Shown: piece by piece, positions 39,640 to 49,498 of the stretch
Layout: each line of letters begins with the position of its first letter
Position numbering within the stretch: the first letter of the stretch is position 1
NCBI RefSeq assembly: GCF_000719975.1
Contig: NZ_JOIJ01000012.1
Location: 1 to 64,000, forward strand
Reading direction: 5' to 3'
From: Prauserella rugosa
Lineage (GTDB): Bacteria; Actinomycetota; Actinomycetes; Mycobacteriales; Pseudonocardiaceae
DNA length: 64,000 nucleotides
Position numbers and translations under genes: made by a program
The notes under the pieces: generated by a model
Database searches by the model: none
Told to the model about the DNA's origin: nothing
The model's input: the letters and a program-made list of their open reading frames with translations, nothing else

Positions 39640-42069
39640 TCACCCCTGCCAGACCCAGTCCCGCACCTCGGGCAGGTCGTCACCGTGCGCGCGCGTCCAC
39701 GCGCGATGACGGGTACGGGTGTCCACCATGTCCTGCCGCAGCCGTGCCGTCCGCACGCCGAGGTGCGGCACCCGGTCCAGCACGTCGATGACGAGGCGGA
39801 AGCGGTCCATGTCGTTGAGCACGAGCATGTCGAAGGGCGTGGTCGTCGTCCCCTCCTCCTTGTATCCGCGCACGTGGATGTCGGCGTGATTGCGCCGGCG
39901 ATAGGTCAATCGGTGGATGAGCCACGGATAGCCGTGGTAGGCGAACAGCACCGGCTTGTCGGTGGTGAACAGCGCGTCGAACTCGGCATCGGTCATGCCG
40001 TGCGGGTGTTCGCTCGCGGGCTGCAGCCGCATCAGGTCGACGACGTTGACCACGCGCACCTTCAGCTCCGGAAGCCGCTCCCGCAGGATCGACGTCGCCG
40101 CCAGGACCTCCAGGGTGGGCGCGTCACCGGCACAGGCGAGCACGACGTCCGGCTCCCCGCCCTCGTCGGAACTTGCCCACTCCCAGATGCCTGCGCCACG
40201 GGTGCAGTGCAGCACCGCCTCGTCCATGCCGAGCCATTCGGGCGTGGCGTTCTTTCCGGCCACCACGACGTTGACGTAGTCCCTGCTGCGCAGGCAGTGA
40301 TCGGCCACCGACAGCAACGTGTTCGTGTCCGGCGGCAGATAGACCCGGATGATCTCGGCCTTCTTGTTCATCACGTGATCGATGAACCCGGGATCCTGGT
40401 GCGAGAAACCGTTGTGATCCTGCCGCCACACGTGCGAGGTCAACAGGTAGTTCAGCGACGGCACGGGACGGCGCCAGTCGAGCGCGTGGCTCGTCTTCAG
40501 CCACTTCGCGTGCTGGTTGAACATCGAGTCGACGATGTGGATGAACGCTTCGTAGCACGAGAACAGCCCGTGGCGGCCCGTCAGCAGATACCCCTCGAGC
40601 AGCCCCTGGCACACGTGTTCCGAGAGCATCTCGATCACGCGACCGTCCGGCGTCAGGTGCTCGTCGGTCTCACGCGTCTCGCCCAGCCACTGCTTGCCGG
40701 TCACCTCGTACACGGCGTCGAGCCGGTTCGAGGCCGTCTCGTCCGGGCCGAACAGGCGGAAGTTGCGCTTGCTCTCGTTGGCGCGCACCACGTCGCGCAG
40801 CCAACGTCCGAGCACCCGGGTGGGCTCGGACGTCGTCGCGCCCGGCCGGTCGACCTCGCGTCCGTAGTCCTGGAAGTCCGGCAGGGTCAGCGGCGCGGTG
40901 AGCAGTCCCCCGTTGGCGTGCGGGTTCGCGCCCATCCGCCGGGTCGAGACCGGAGCCTGGGCGATCAGCTCGGGACGCGGGGTGCCCCGTTCGTCGAACA
41001 GCTCGTCGGGCCGGTACGAACGCAGCCACGACTCCAGGCGGTGGAAGTGGTCCGGATTCTCCCTGACCCCGGCGAGCGGAACCTGATGGGCCCGCCAGGT
41101 GCCCGACACCGGATTTCCGTCCACCTCGGACGGACCCGTCCAGCCCTTCGGAGTGCGCAGCACCAGCAACGGCCACTGTGGACGCTCGGTCGTCTCGCCC
41201 GCGCGTGCCGAGCGCTGGATCATGTCGATCTCGTCCACGATGGAGTCCATCGCAGCCGCCATGGCCTGGTGCATCGCCACCTGGCCCGCGCCTACAATAT
41301 CTCCACCTTCGACACCCCCGCCTTCGACACCCCCGCCTTCGACATAGTGCGGCAGGTATCCGTAGCCGCGGAGCAAGGCGTCGAGTTCGTCGTGCGGGAT
41401 CCGCGCCAACAGGGTCGGGTTGGCGATCTTGTAGCCGTTCAGATGCAGGATCGGCAGGACCGCGCCGTCGGTGGCCGGGTTGAGGAACTTGTTGATGTGC
41501 CAGCTCGTCGCCAACGGCCCGGTCTCGGCCTCGCCGTCGCCGACGACGCACGCCACGAGCAGGTCCGGGTTGTCCAGCGCGGCACCGTAGGCGTGGGCCA
41601 GGGAGTAGCCGAGTTCCCCGCCCTCGTGGATCGACCCCGGGGTCTCCGGCGCCACGTGACTGGGCACACCGCCGGGGAACGAGAATTCGCGGAACAGGCG
41701 CCGCATCCCGTCCTCGTCCTGACCCACCGCGGGGTAGGCCTCGGTGTAGGTGCCTTCGAGCCACGTGTTGGCCAACAGGCCGGGGCCGCCGTGTCCGGGG
41801 CCGATCACGTACATGATGTTGCGGTCGCGCCGCCGGATGATCCGGTTCAGGTGGGCGTAGACGAAGTTCAGGCCCGGCGTGGTGCCCCAGTGGCCGAGCA
41901 GGCGTGGCTTGATGTGTTCGATGCGCAGCGGCTCCCGCAACAGCGGGTTGTCCAGAAGGTAGATCTGCCCGACCGAGAGATAGTTGGCCGCCCTCCAGTA
42001 GGCGTCCAGTGCGCGGAGCTCGTCGTCGCGGAGCGGATTGCGGTCGGTCTCGAGCGCCGGTCCGGCCAT
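39640..42069 (-). CDS. xfp: Xylulose-5-phosphate/fructose-6-phosphate phosphoketolase
   Basis: 809 residues, the usual length. Thiamine-diphosphate enzyme motifs include [33 protein letters not shown] and the HEHNG-like [13 protein letters not shown]. It splits xylulose 5-phosphate or fructose 6-phosphate with phosphate to acetyl phosphate, which ackA then uses. A short glycine-rich insertion encoded by 15-bp repeats lies near residues 240-255, where homologues go directly from FVEG to an Ala-Met-His segment. The gene starts at ATG 42069 and overlaps the ackA leader. Confidence 0.94.
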   Translation of the reverse strand: MAGPALETDRNPLRDDELRALDAYWRAANYLSVGQIYLLDNPLLREPLRIEHIKPRLLGHWGTTPGLNFVYAHLNRIIRRRDRNIMYVIGPGHGGPGLLANTWLEGTYTEAYPAVGQDEDGMRRLFREFSFPGGVPSHVAPETPGSIHEGGELGYSLAHAYGAALDNPDLLVACVVGDGEAETGPLATSWHINKFLNPATDGAVLPILHLNGYKIANPTLLARIPHDELDALLRGYGYLPHYVEGGGVEGGGVEGGDIVGAGQVAMHQAMAAAMDSIVDEIDMIQRSARAGETTERPQWPLLVLRTPKGWTGPSEVDGNPVSGTWRAHQVPLAGVRENPDHFHRLESWLRSYRPDELFDERGTPRPELIAQAPVSTRRMGANPHANGGLLTAPLTLPDFQDYGREVDRPGATTSEPTRVLGRWLRDVVRANESKRNFRLFGPDETASNRLDAVYEVTGKQWLGETRETDEHLTPDGRVIEMLSEHVCQGLLEGYLLTGRHGLFSCYEAFIHIVDSMFNQHAKWLKTSHALDWRRPVPSLNYLLTSHVWRQDHNGFSHQDPGFIDHVMNKKAEIIRVYLPPDTNTLLSVADHCLRSRDYVNVVVAGKNATPEWLGMDEAVLHCTRGAGIWEWASSDEGGEPDVVLACAGDAPTLEVLAATSILRERLPELKVRVVNVVDLMRLQPASEHPHGMTDAEFDALFTTDKPVLFAYHGYPWLIHRLTYRRRNHADIHVRGYKEEGTTTTPFDMLVLNDMDRFRLVIDVLDRVPHLGVRTARLRQDMVDTRTRHRAWTRAHGDDLPEVRDWVWQG
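41306..41350 (-). repeat. 15-bp tandem repeat inside xfp
   Basis: Unit CCTTCGACACCCCCG occurs at 41306-41320 and 41321-41335, with a diverging third copy to 41350. On the coding strand it encodes VEGGG repeats inserted into the phosphoketolase. It is in frame, so unit-number variation would not break the gene. Confidence 0.75.
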
Positions 42070-42193
42070 GGTGCAGTCCCCTCGGGATCGGGTTCACCCG
42101 TGCCGGCGCCGGGTACCCGACGAGGCTGCCGGTCAACCCCGCGGATGTGCCTGCCACACCCGCGGGGCTTCGCACGGCGGAAGAGCCTGCGAC

Positions 42194-42553
42194 TCAGTTG
42201 TCGTCGCGGTCGTCGTTGCGGTCGTCCCGGTCGTCGCTCCGGTCGTCGTCGCGGTCGTCGTTGCGGTCGTCCTGACCGTCGTTGCGATCATCCCGGTCAT
42301 CGTTCCGGTCGTCGTTCCGGTCGTCCCGGTCATCGCGGTCGTCACCGTCGTCACCGTCGTCACCGTCGTCACCGTCATCGCGATCGTCCCGGTCGTCACC
42401 GTCGTCGTTCTGGCCTCCCTGACCACCGTCCTGCTGCGAGGTCTCGCGGGTGTCGCCCCCGTTGTCCTCGGCGGGCTCGGAGTCGTTGCAGGCGGCGACG
42501 AGGGTGAAGGCGCCTGCGGCGGCCAGAACGGTCAGCATCTTGCGTGTCCTCAT
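42194..42553 (-). CDS. Lipoprotein with long Asp/Arg/Asn low-complexity tail
   Basis: 119 residues. The signal peptide MRTRKMLTVLAAAGAFTLVAAC ends in a lipobox Cys. Almost everything after residue 55 is built from DDR, DDG and DDN units, with no recognisable domain. The tail is strongly acidic and its DNA is a tandem array of GTC-rich codons (42197-42410). It is anchored outside the membrane and could bind cations, but function is unknown. ATG 42553 gives a normal signal peptide, shorter than the maximal frame. The gene stands alone between xfp and a GntR gene. Confidence 0.7.
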   Translation of the reverse strand: MRTRKMLTVLAAAGAFTLVAACNDSEPAEDNGGDTRETSQQDGGQGGQNDDGDDRDDRDDGDDGDDGDDGDDRDDRDDRNDDRNDDRDDRNDGQDDRNDDRDDDRSDDRDDRNDDRDDN

Positions 42554-42685
42554 ACCGGGAACCGTACGGCCGGAGTCCGTGACCCGCATGAACCCAACAT
42601 GAAGGCGTCCTCATCTCGGGGCCGGTTCGATCGTCGGCACGGCAGGGACAGCGCCGGCGCACAGCCGGGGGTACCGCCGTGCCAC

Positions 42686-43381
42686 TCAGCCCTGGGCGAG
42701 CGCTCGGTCGAGGTGACGTCCCAGGAGTTCGCCCGCGTGACGGATATGGGCCTGCATCGCGGCTCTTGCGGCTTCGGCGTCCCGCGCATGCAGGGCCTCG
42801 AGAATCGGGTAGTGGTCGTCGACGGAAGCCTGGACCCACCCGCCGATGGTCTCGTAGTACCGCGACGGCGTGTGCTTGACCGCCTGCCCGAGGAACCAGG
42901 TCAGCTTCGGAGACCGGCCCGCCATCGCCAGCAGGTGGTGGAACCGGTGGTTCAGGTCCTCGATCTCCTCCAACCGCCCTTCGGTCAACGCCGCAGCGAG
43001 GCCGCGTTGCAGTTCGTCGAGCTGGGCCAGGTCGTCGTCGGTCAGGCGGGGCACCGCGCGGGCGACGAGTTCGCCCTCGAGCTGGGCCTGCACCCAGAAC
43101 AGGTCGCGGACGTCGTCGCCGGACAGTGGGGCGACCATGAACCCGCGGCGTGGTTCGAGCTGCAGCAGGCCCTCGGCCCGCAGGGTCAGCAGGCCTTCGC
43201 GCACCGGCGTCACGCTGATCCCGAGTTCACCCGCGACCTGGTCCAACCGCACGAACTCGGGGAAGCGCAGCTGCCCGGACATGATCAGTTCGCGCACGTG
43301 GGCCGCGACCTGGTCGGGCAGGGACCGCTTCTCGCCGCGGCTGCGCCTGGTGCTCACCGGCTTCGGCGTCGTCTCCGCCAT
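42686..43381 (-). CDS. GntR-family (FCD) transcriptional regulator
   Basis: 231 residues. The winged-helix region LRFPEFVRLDQVAGELGISVTPVREGL is followed by an all-helical FCD domain (HHLLAMAGRSP, later HYPILEALHARDAE). ATG 43381 has GAGG 8 bp upstream. It is divergent from the CoA-transferase operon across 144 bp that include an AT-rich island, and it most likely controls that operon, with an acid or CoA ester as effector. Confidence 0.87.
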   Translation of the reverse strand: MAETTPKPVSTRRSRGEKRSLPDQVAAHVRELIMSGQLRFPEFVRLDQVAGELGISVTPVREGLLTLRAEGLLQLEPRRGFMVAPLSGDDVRDLFWVQAQLEGELVARAVPRLTDDDLAQLDELQRGLAAALTEGRLEEIEDLNHRFHHLLAMAGRSPKLTWFLGQAVKHTPSRYYETIGGWVQASVDDHYPILEALHARDAEAARAAMQAHIRHAGELLGRHLDRALAQG

Positions 43382-43463
43382 GGTCTCGACCTCACCTGCT
43401 CTCCCGGAAACGCCCTCCGCAGGCGCCCGCACTGGGACGGATCGCCCCGGCGACCCTTCCCAG

Positions 43464-43495
43464 GATCATATATTTGGGCTATAAAAAATGGAAAC
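43464..43495. promoter_or_regulatory. AT-rich island in the divergent GntR/CoA-transferase promoter region
   Basis: A run containing CATATATTTGGGCTATAAAA is far more AT-rich than its surroundings. It offers -10-like hexamers on both strands (TATAAA forward, TATGAT reverse) and probably holds the two promoters and the regulator's site. Confidence 0.45.
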
Positions 43496-43525
43496 ACCGC
43501 ACCTGCAGAGTCGGAGGTCGCATCC

Positions 43526-44755
43526 ATGCCCGGCACCTCGGGACCAGGCGAACGACCGCTGGAGGGGCTGCACGTCGTCGAATGCGCGTCGTTCGTCGCA
43601 GGCCCGTCGGGTGGGATGGCGTTGGCCAGGCTCGGCGCGGACGTGCTGCGTGTCGACCCGCCGGGCGGAGGCGGCGACTTCCACCGCTGGCCCGTCGACG
43701 ATCAGGGCACGAGCCTGTACTGGGCCGGTCTCAACAAGGGCAAACGCTCGCTCGCGCTCGACTTCCGCACCCCCGAAGGACGGGAGCTGCTGCTCGCACT
43801 GGCCACCGAGCCGGGTGCCGACTCCGGGGTCTACCTCGACAACGTCGCGGGCCGCGCGCGGCTCACCCACGAGGAGCTGACGGCCCGCAGGCCGGACGTG
43901 ATCCACGTGCACATCGAGGGAGCAGCCGGCGGCAAACCTGCGGTCGACTACACGGTGAACGCGGGCGTCGGGATTCCACACCTCACGGGTCCGGCCGACC
44001 ACGCCGCACCGGTCAACCACGCCCTGCCCGCCTGGGATTTCCTGTGCGGGCAGTACGCCGCCACCGGCATTCTCGCCGCGCTGCACCGGCGGCACCGCAC
44101 GGGCGAGGGCTCGTCGCTGAGCGTCGCTCTTTCCGACGTCGCGCTCACGGCGCTCGGCGATCTCGGCTGGCTGGACGAGGCGCACCGCACCGGCAGACCG
44201 CGGCCGCGCATCGGCAACCACACCTACGGCAGCTTCGGCGTCGACTTCCCGACCGCCGACGGACACCGGGTCATCGCCGTGGCACTGACCGCGGGCCAGT
44301 GGAAGGCGCTCCTGGCCGCAACGGGAACGGCCGACGTGTTCGCCGCACTCGAACCGGCACTGGACGCCGACCTGAGCGACGAGTCCGACCGGTACCGGCA
44401 CCGCGAGACGATCGAGGCCATCCTGCGGCCATGGTTCGCCGCGCGGCCGTACGAGGAGGTCGCACGCCGACTCGACGAGGCACGTGCGCTGTGGGGTCCG
44501 TACCGCGACATGGCCGAGGCCGTCGAACTGGCACTGGCCGACGAGAACTCGGTCGTGCGGGAGATGGACCAGCCGGGCATCGGGCCGATGGCGACGACGA
44601 CCTGTCCGATCCGCACCGACGGCGTTCCCACTCCCCCGATGCCCGCCCCGGCGCTCGGAGCCGACACCGACGCCGTGCTCAGCGAACGACTCGGACTGAG
44701 TCACTCCGAGATCGGCAAGCTGCACGACGCCGGCCTCGTCGCCGGACCACGCTGA
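43526..44755 (+). CDS. CaiB/BaiF-family (class III) CoA-transferase
   Basis: 409 residues of the formyl-CoA transferase/alpha-methylacyl-CoA racemase family. The N-terminus reads PLEGLHVVECASFVAGPSGGMALARLGADVLRVDPP, then the LDFRTPEGRELLLAL segment and the AQYAATGILAAL-like block. The aspartate that forms the CoA-anhydride in this family is not certain from inspection. It should activate a carboxylic acid by moving CoA from another thioester. ATG 43526 lies behind GGAGG. First gene of a four-gene operon. Confidence 0.85.
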   Translation: MPGTSGPGERPLEGLHVVECASFVAGPSGGMALARLGADVLRVDPPGGGGDFHRWPVDDQGTSLYWAGLNKGKRSLALDFRTPEGRELLLALATEPGADSGVYLDNVAGRARLTHEELTARRPDVIHVHIEGAAGGKPAVDYTVNAGVGIPHLTGPADHAAPVNHALPAWDFLCGQYAATGILAALHRRHRTGEGSSLSVALSDVALTALGDLGWLDEAHRTGRPRPRIGNHTYGSFGVDFPTADGHRVIAVALTAGQWKALLAATGTADVFAALEPALDADLSDESDRYRHRETIEAILRPWFAARPYEEVARRLDEARALWGPYRDMAEAVELALADENSVVREMDQPGIGPMATTTCPIRTDGVPTPPMPAPALGADTDAVLSERLGLSHSEIGKLHDAGLVAGPR

Positions 44756-44791
44756 CCTCACCATCCCCGAACGAAGGGACACCGACCGACC

Positions 44792-45532
44792 ATGGGCCTG
44801 CTCGAGGGCAACGTCGCCGTGATCACCGGCGCGGCACAGGGAATCGGATTCGCCATCGCGGAACGATTCGTGGCCGAGGGCGCGCGGGTGGTGATCGGTG
44901 ACCTCGACGCCGACGCCGCCGCCACGGCCGCGGTGAAACTCGGCGGCGCCGACGTCGCGACCGCCGTGCGTTGCGACGTCACCGACACCGCGGACGTGGA
45001 CACCCTGCTGGCGGCCGCGACCGAAGAGTTCGGCGCACTCGACGTCATGGTCAACAACGCCGGGATCACCCGCGACGCGACGATGCGCACCATGACCGAG
45101 GAGCAGTTCGACCAGGTCATCGACGTGCATCTGAAAGGCACGTGGAACGGGACCCGCAAGGCCGCGGCCATCATGCGTGAACGCAAGCGCGGTGCGATCG
45201 TCAACATCTCGTCGTTGTCCGGAAAGGTCGGCATGGTCGGCCAGACGAACTACTCGGCGGCCAAGGCGGGCATCGTGGGCCTGAGCAAGGCGGCCGCGAA
45301 GGAGATGGCCCACCACGGGGTGCGCGTCAACGCCATCCAACCCGGACTGATCCGCTCCGCGATGACCGAGGCCATGCCCGAGCACGCGTGGGAACAGAAG
45401 ATGTCCGAGATCCCCATGTGCAGGCCGGGCGAGGTCGCCGAGGTGGCCAAGGTCGCCCTGTTCCTCGCTTCCGACCTGTCGTCCTACATGACCGGGACCG
45501 TACTCGAGGTCACCGGTGGGAGGTTCATGTGA
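44792..45532 (+). CDS. FabG-like SDR, probable 3-hydroxyacyl-CoA/acetoacetyl-CoA reductase
   Basis: 246 residues, a textbook [43 protein letters not shown] with Ser, Tyr and Lys, and a [11 protein letters not shown] loop. The pattern is closest to FabG/PhaB reductases. In this operon it probably oxidises a 3-hydroxyacyl-CoA to the ketone for the thiolase. It starts 36 bp after the CoA-transferase and ends overlapping the thiolase ATG by one base. Confidence 0.88.
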   Translation: MGLLEGNVAVITGAAQGIGFAIAERFVAEGARVVIGDLDADAAATAAVKLGGADVATAVRCDVTDTADVDTLLAAATEEFGALDVMVNNAGITRDATMRTMTEEQFDQVIDVHLKGTWNGTRKAAAIMRERKRGAIVNISSLSGKVGMVGQTNYSAAKAGIVGLSKAAAKEMAHHGVRVNAIQPGLIRSAMTEAMPEHAWEQKMSEIPMCRPGEVAEVAKVALFLASDLSSYMTGTVLEVTGGRFM

Positions 45533-46761
45533 TGAGCACCGACACGCTCCGCGAGGCCGTCGTCTGCGAGCCGGTCCGCACGCCGATCGGCCGGTTCGGC
45601 GGCGGGTTCCGCCCGCTCGGAGCCGCCGACCTCGGCGAGATCGCGCTGCGCGGCCTGCTGGAGCGCACCGGAATCGCGCCCGACGAGATCGACGACGTGG
45701 TGCTCGGCCACTGCTACCCGACCAGCGAGGCACCCGCGATCGGCCGCCTCGTCGCGCTGAACGCCGGGCTTCCCGTCACCACCGGCGGGATGCAGGTGGA
45801 CCGCCGCTGCGGATCCGGGCTGCAGTCCGTGGTGCAGGCCGCGATGCAGGTCCGGAGTGGAGCGAGCGACGTGGTCGTCGCGGGCGGCGCCGAGAGCATG
45901 AGCAACGTCGCCTTCTATGCGACGGACATACGGTGGGGCGTCACGGGTTCCGGGGTGACGCTGCAGGACGGGCTAGCCCGCGGAAGGGTCACCGCGGGCG
46001 GGCGGGACCATCCCGTTCCCGGTGGCATGCTCGAGACCGCGGAGAACCTGCGGCGGGAGTACTCCATTCCCCGCGAGGAACAGGACCGGCTGGCGCTGTG
46101 GTCGCACCAGCGCGCGGTCGCCGCCCAGCAGTCCGGTGTGTTCGCCGAGGAGATCGTTCCGGTCACCGTCCGGACCCGCAAGGGCGAGTCCGTCGTGGAC
46201 ACCGACGAACACCCCCGCGCCGACAGCTCGCTGGAGACCCTGGCCGGGCTGAAGCCGGTACTCGGCAAACAGGATCCCGATGCGACGGTCACCCCGGGCA
46301 ACTCGAGCGGGCAGAACGATGCCGCCGCCATGTGCATCGTCACCCACCCCGACAAGGCAGCCGAGCTCGGCCTGCGGCCGTTGGTACGCATCGTGTCGTG
46401 GGCCGTGGCCGGGGTTCCGCCGGAGACGATGGGAATCGGTCCGGTACCCGCGTCGAAGGCCGCGCTGGACCGCGCGGGCCTTTCACTGTCCGATATGGAC
46501 CTCATCGAACTCAACGAGGCGTTCGCCGCGCAGGTGCTGGCGTGCACGCGCGAGTGGAAGTTCGGAGACGCAGACTTCGACCGGCTCAACGTCCACGGGT
46601 CGGGCATTTCCCTGGGCCATCCCGTCGGCGCGACGGGCACGCGCATCCTGACCACCCTCGCCCGCGAGATGCAGCGCAGGCAGGTGCGGTACGGCCTGGA
46701 GACCATGTGCATCGGCGGAGGCCAGGGACTGGCGGCCGTCGTCGAACGCGTCGAGGCCTGA
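45532..46761 (+). CDS. Acetyl-CoA acyltransferase (thiolase)
   Basis: 409 residues with all four thiolase features: nucleophilic Cys in DRRCGSGLQSVVQA, ELNEAFAAQVLA, GHPVGATGTRI and the C-terminal CIGGGQG. It is a classical degradative or biosynthetic thiolase, in contrast with the SCP-x type at 7171. It cleaves 3-ketoacyl-CoA with CoA. TGATG coupling to the SDR and a 36-bp gap to the acyl-CoA dehydrogenase place it in one operon. Confidence 0.92.
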   Translation: MSTDTLREAVVCEPVRTPIGRFGGGFRPLGAADLGEIALRGLLERTGIAPDEIDDVVLGHCYPTSEAPAIGRLVALNAGLPVTTGGMQVDRRCGSGLQSVVQAAMQVRSGASDVVVAGGAESMSNVAFYATDIRWGVTGSGVTLQDGLARGRVTAGGRDHPVPGGMLETAENLRREYSIPREEQDRLALWSHQRAVAAQQSGVFAEEIVPVTVRTRKGESVVDTDEHPRADSSLETLAGLKPVLGKQDPDATVTPGNSSGQNDAAAMCIVTHPDKAAELGLRPLVRIVSWAVAGVPPETMGIGPVPASKAALDRAGLSLSDMDLIELNEAFAAQVLACTREWKFGDADFDRLNVHGSGISLGHPVGATGTRILTTLAREMQRRQVRYGLETMCIGGGQGLAAVVERVEA

Positions 46762-46797
46762 GCCGAGCACCGCACGATACCCCAGGAGGACCACGGC

Positions 46798-47994
46798 ATG
46801 GCGCGACTGGCTCAGACCGCGGGACTGTCCGAAGTGCAGACCGAGATCCTGTCGACGGTACGGCAATTCGTCGACAAAGAGATCATCCCGCGGGCACAGG
46901 AACTCGAACACACCGACACCTACCCGGCCGAGATCGTCGACGGCATGAAGGAGATGGGGCTGTTCGGCATCACCATCCCCGAGGAGTACGGCGGGCTCGG
47001 CGAATCGCTGCTGACCTACGCACTCGTCGTCGAGGAGATCGCCCGCGGCTGGATGAGTGTGTCCGGCGTGATCAACACGCACTTCATCGTGGCGCACATG
47101 ATCGCCCGGCACGGCACCGACGAACAGAAACGCCGCTTCCTGCCGCGGATGGCGACCGGTGAGGTGCGCGGCGCGTTCTCGATGTCGGAGCCCGGTCTCG
47201 GCTCCGACGTCGCGGCGATCAGTACCAAGGCCACGCGCGACGGCGACCAGTACGTCGTCGACGGCACGAAGATGTGGCTCACCAACGGCGGAACGTCCAA
47301 TCTGGTCGCGCTGCTGGCCCGCACCGACGAGGGAGCCGACCGTCCTCATCGGAACCTCACCACGTTCCTGGTGGAGAAGCCGGAAGGCTACGGCGAGGTC
47401 ATGCCGGGCCTGACCATTCCCGGCAAGATCGACAAGATGGGTTACAAGGGCGTCGACACCACCGAGGCCGTGTTCGACGGATTCCGCATCGACGCGGCCG
47501 ACGTGCTGGGCGAGGCGCCGGGCAGCGGATTCGGCTTCATGATGGACGGCATCGAGGTCGGAAGGGTCAACGTCTCGGCGCGGGCGTGCGGAATCGCGAT
47601 CCGGGCGTTCGAACTCGCCGTGGAGTACGCCCAGCAACGCACCACGTTCGGCAAGCCCATCGCCGAACACCAGGCGATCGCGTTCAAACTCGCCGACATG
47701 GCCACGAAGGTGGAGGCCGCGCACCTGATGATGGTCAACGCGGCGCGGCTCAAGGATTCCGGCGCACGCAACGACGTCGAGGCCGGCATGGCCAAGCTCA
47801 TCGCGAGCGAGTACTGCGCCGAGGTGACCCAGGAGGCCTTCCGCATCCACGGCGGCTACGGCTACTCCACCGAGTACGAGATCGAGCGGCTCATGCGCGA
47901 GGCGCCCTTCCTGCTGATCGGCGAGGGCACCAGCGAGATCCAGAAGACGATCATCAGCAAGGGATTGTTGAAGGAGTACCGCATCCGCGGCTGA
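46798..47994 (+). CDS. Acyl-CoA dehydrogenase
   Basis: 398 residues. FAD and substrate motifs are GAFSMSEPGLGSDVAAI and MWLTNGGTSN. The C-terminal helix set contains QEAFRIHGGYGYSTEYEIERLMREAP, where a Glu near the end is the probable catalytic base. It introduces a 2,3-double bond into an acyl-CoA and passes electrons to ETF. RBS AGGAGG lies 7 bp before the ATG. No enoyl-CoA hydratase is in the operon, so that step must be supplied elsewhere. Confidence 0.92.
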   Translation: MARLAQTAGLSEVQTEILSTVRQFVDKEIIPRAQELEHTDTYPAEIVDGMKEMGLFGITIPEEYGGLGESLLTYALVVEEIARGWMSVSGVINTHFIVAHMIARHGTDEQKRRFLPRMATGEVRGAFSMSEPGLGSDVAAISTKATRDGDQYVVDGTKMWLTNGGTSNLVALLARTDEGADRPHRNLTTFLVEKPEGYGEVMPGLTIPGKIDKMGYKGVDTTEAVFDGFRIDAADVLGEAPGSGFGFMMDGIEVGRVNVSARACGIAIRAFELAVEYAQQRTTFGKPIAEHQAIAFKLADMATKVEAAHLMMVNAARLKDSGARNDVEAGMAKLIASEYCAEVTQEAFRIHGGYGYSTEYEIERLMREAPFLLIGEGTSEIQKTIISKGLLKEYRIRG

Positions 47995-48017
47995 GACCGC
48001 CCGAAGTGGACCCGGGG

Positions 48018-49382
48018 TCAGGACAGTCGTGCCAGGAACACCGCGGACGGGACGGCGTGCGCACCGGATCGGCGCACGGACGTGACGATCTCCTGATCGG
48101 AGGTCACCACGACGAGCGGCCTGCCCCGGGGTTCGGCGGCGACGAGGTCCCGGATCACGTCGTCGGCGAGCACGCCCGGTTCCGAGAACAGCACGCGCAC
48201 CCCGCGCGGGTTGACGGCGGGGATCGCGGTGACGCCCGCACCGTCGAACACGACCGTGGTCTCGGCACCCACGCGTGCCTTCAGCGCGCCGAGCTGCCCG
48301 ACGAGGCGGGAGCGCTGGTCGGCGAGCGGAAGCTCCGGATAGCCGGTCTTGGTGACGTTGTAGCCGTCGACGATCAGGTGCGCGGCGGGCAGGGCGAGCA
48401 ACCGGTCGAGCGCGTCGGCGTCGGCGACCCGCTCACCGCCCCGTCGTGGCGTCTTCGCGCCGTGCACGGTGTCGGCGGGACGCGTGCCGCGCGTGTCGCC
48501 GCCCGAGACGTCCACCGACAGCTCGCGGCGCAGGCCGTCGACCGCGCCGCCGAGGGTGTCGAGCAGCAGGCGCAGTCGCACCTCGTCCGCTTCGCGGGCC
48601 TCCCTGGCGGCGCGGCGCGCGGTCTCGGCGTCCGCGACCGCACGGTCGGCCCGCGCCCGCTCGGCCTCGGCTCGTTCCCGCTCCTTGTCGCGTTCGGCAG
48701 CCAGCCGTTCGGCCTCCCCGCCGTGCCCGGACCGTGCCGACTCGGCCTCCTTGCGGGCCTGCTCGGCCGCGTCCTTCGCCTGGCGCAACTCGGTGCCCTG
48801 AGCCCGCAACCGTGCGCGCAGTTTGTCGAGTTGGCCGGTGCGTTCGTCGCGGACGCGGTCGACGTCGGCGCGGGCCTCGGCGAGTTCGGCACGCACCTCC
48901 GCGAGCTCGGCCTCGAGCCGGTGCACACGCGCCAGCGCCGCGTCGCGTTCCGCGCGCAGCTCGGCCTCCTCGGCGTGCTCGGCCACCGACCGCACCCGCT
49001 CGGCCGCCTCGGGCCTGCCGAGCAGCAACGCGACCGCGGCGCGGCCCACCGGGTCGTCGTCGGCGACGTCGAGGTCCTCCGGACGGTGGGACCGCAGCCA
49101 CTCGGCGACCCCGGTGCGGAAACGAGGCGAGTCCCGCAGTCCCGCCAGCAATGCCGCTGCGCCCACCCGCGCCCGCTTGGCCGGCGCGAACCGCGCGACG
49201 GGACGCAACTGCCGGGGCAGGTCCGCGGCGGGCAGTCCGCCCATCGCGGTAGCCGCCAGCCCGGCGAGCCGTTCGCGGACCGGCTCCGGCAACGCGTCCC
49301 AGTCGACGCCGCGGGACGCCCCGGCGCCGGGGACGTCACCGAGCTCCCCGGACTCCTCGGAACGGCTCGACGACGGCTGCAT
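48018..49382 (-). CDS. NYN/YacP-type PIN-like nuclease with long coiled coil
   Basis: 454 residues. A hydrophilic N-terminus is followed by an Ala/Glu/Arg-rich coiled coil (about 150-300). The C-terminal NYN/YacP domain (about 315-454) has HLIVDGYNVTKTGYPEL, VVFDGAG and VVTSDQEIV, which carry the acidic residues of PIN-like RNA nucleases. Actinobacterial homologues of this layout are conserved but little studied. Function as an RNA-processing enzyme is inferred from the fold. Convergent with the acyl-CoA dehydrogenase. Confidence 0.82.
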   Translation of the reverse strand: MQPSSSRSEESGELGDVPGAGASRGVDWDALPEPVRERLAGLAATAMGGLPAADLPRQLRPVARFAPAKRARVGAAALLAGLRDSPRFRTGVAEWLRSHRPEDLDVADDDPVGRAAVALLLGRPEAAERVRSVAEHAEEAELRAERDAALARVHRLEAELAEVRAELAEARADVDRVRDERTGQLDKLRARLRAQGTELRQAKDAAEQARKEAESARSGHGGEAERLAAERDKERERAEAERARADRAVADAETARRAAREAREADEVRLRLLLDTLGGAVDGLRRELSVDVSGGDTRGTRPADTVHGAKTPRRGGERVADADALDRLLALPAAHLIVDGYNVTKTGYPELPLADQRSRLVGQLGALKARVGAETTVVFDGAGVTAIPAVNPRGVRVLFSEPGVLADDVIRDLVAAEPRGRPLVVVTSDQEIVTSVRRSGAHAVPSAVFLARLS

Positions 49383-49498
49383 CCGTCCAGTTTAGGTTCC
49401 ACGACCGGCAGGCCACCGCGTCACACCGAGCCCGTCTCAGCCGAGCCCGTCACCCGCCGGCCCTCAGACACCGGCCCTCAGGCACCGGGCGCCTGCGC

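Noticed and set aside
41306..41350. 15-bp repeats as a CRISPR array
   Set aside because: Units are contiguous with no spacers and lie inside a coding gene; no cas genes exist in the window.
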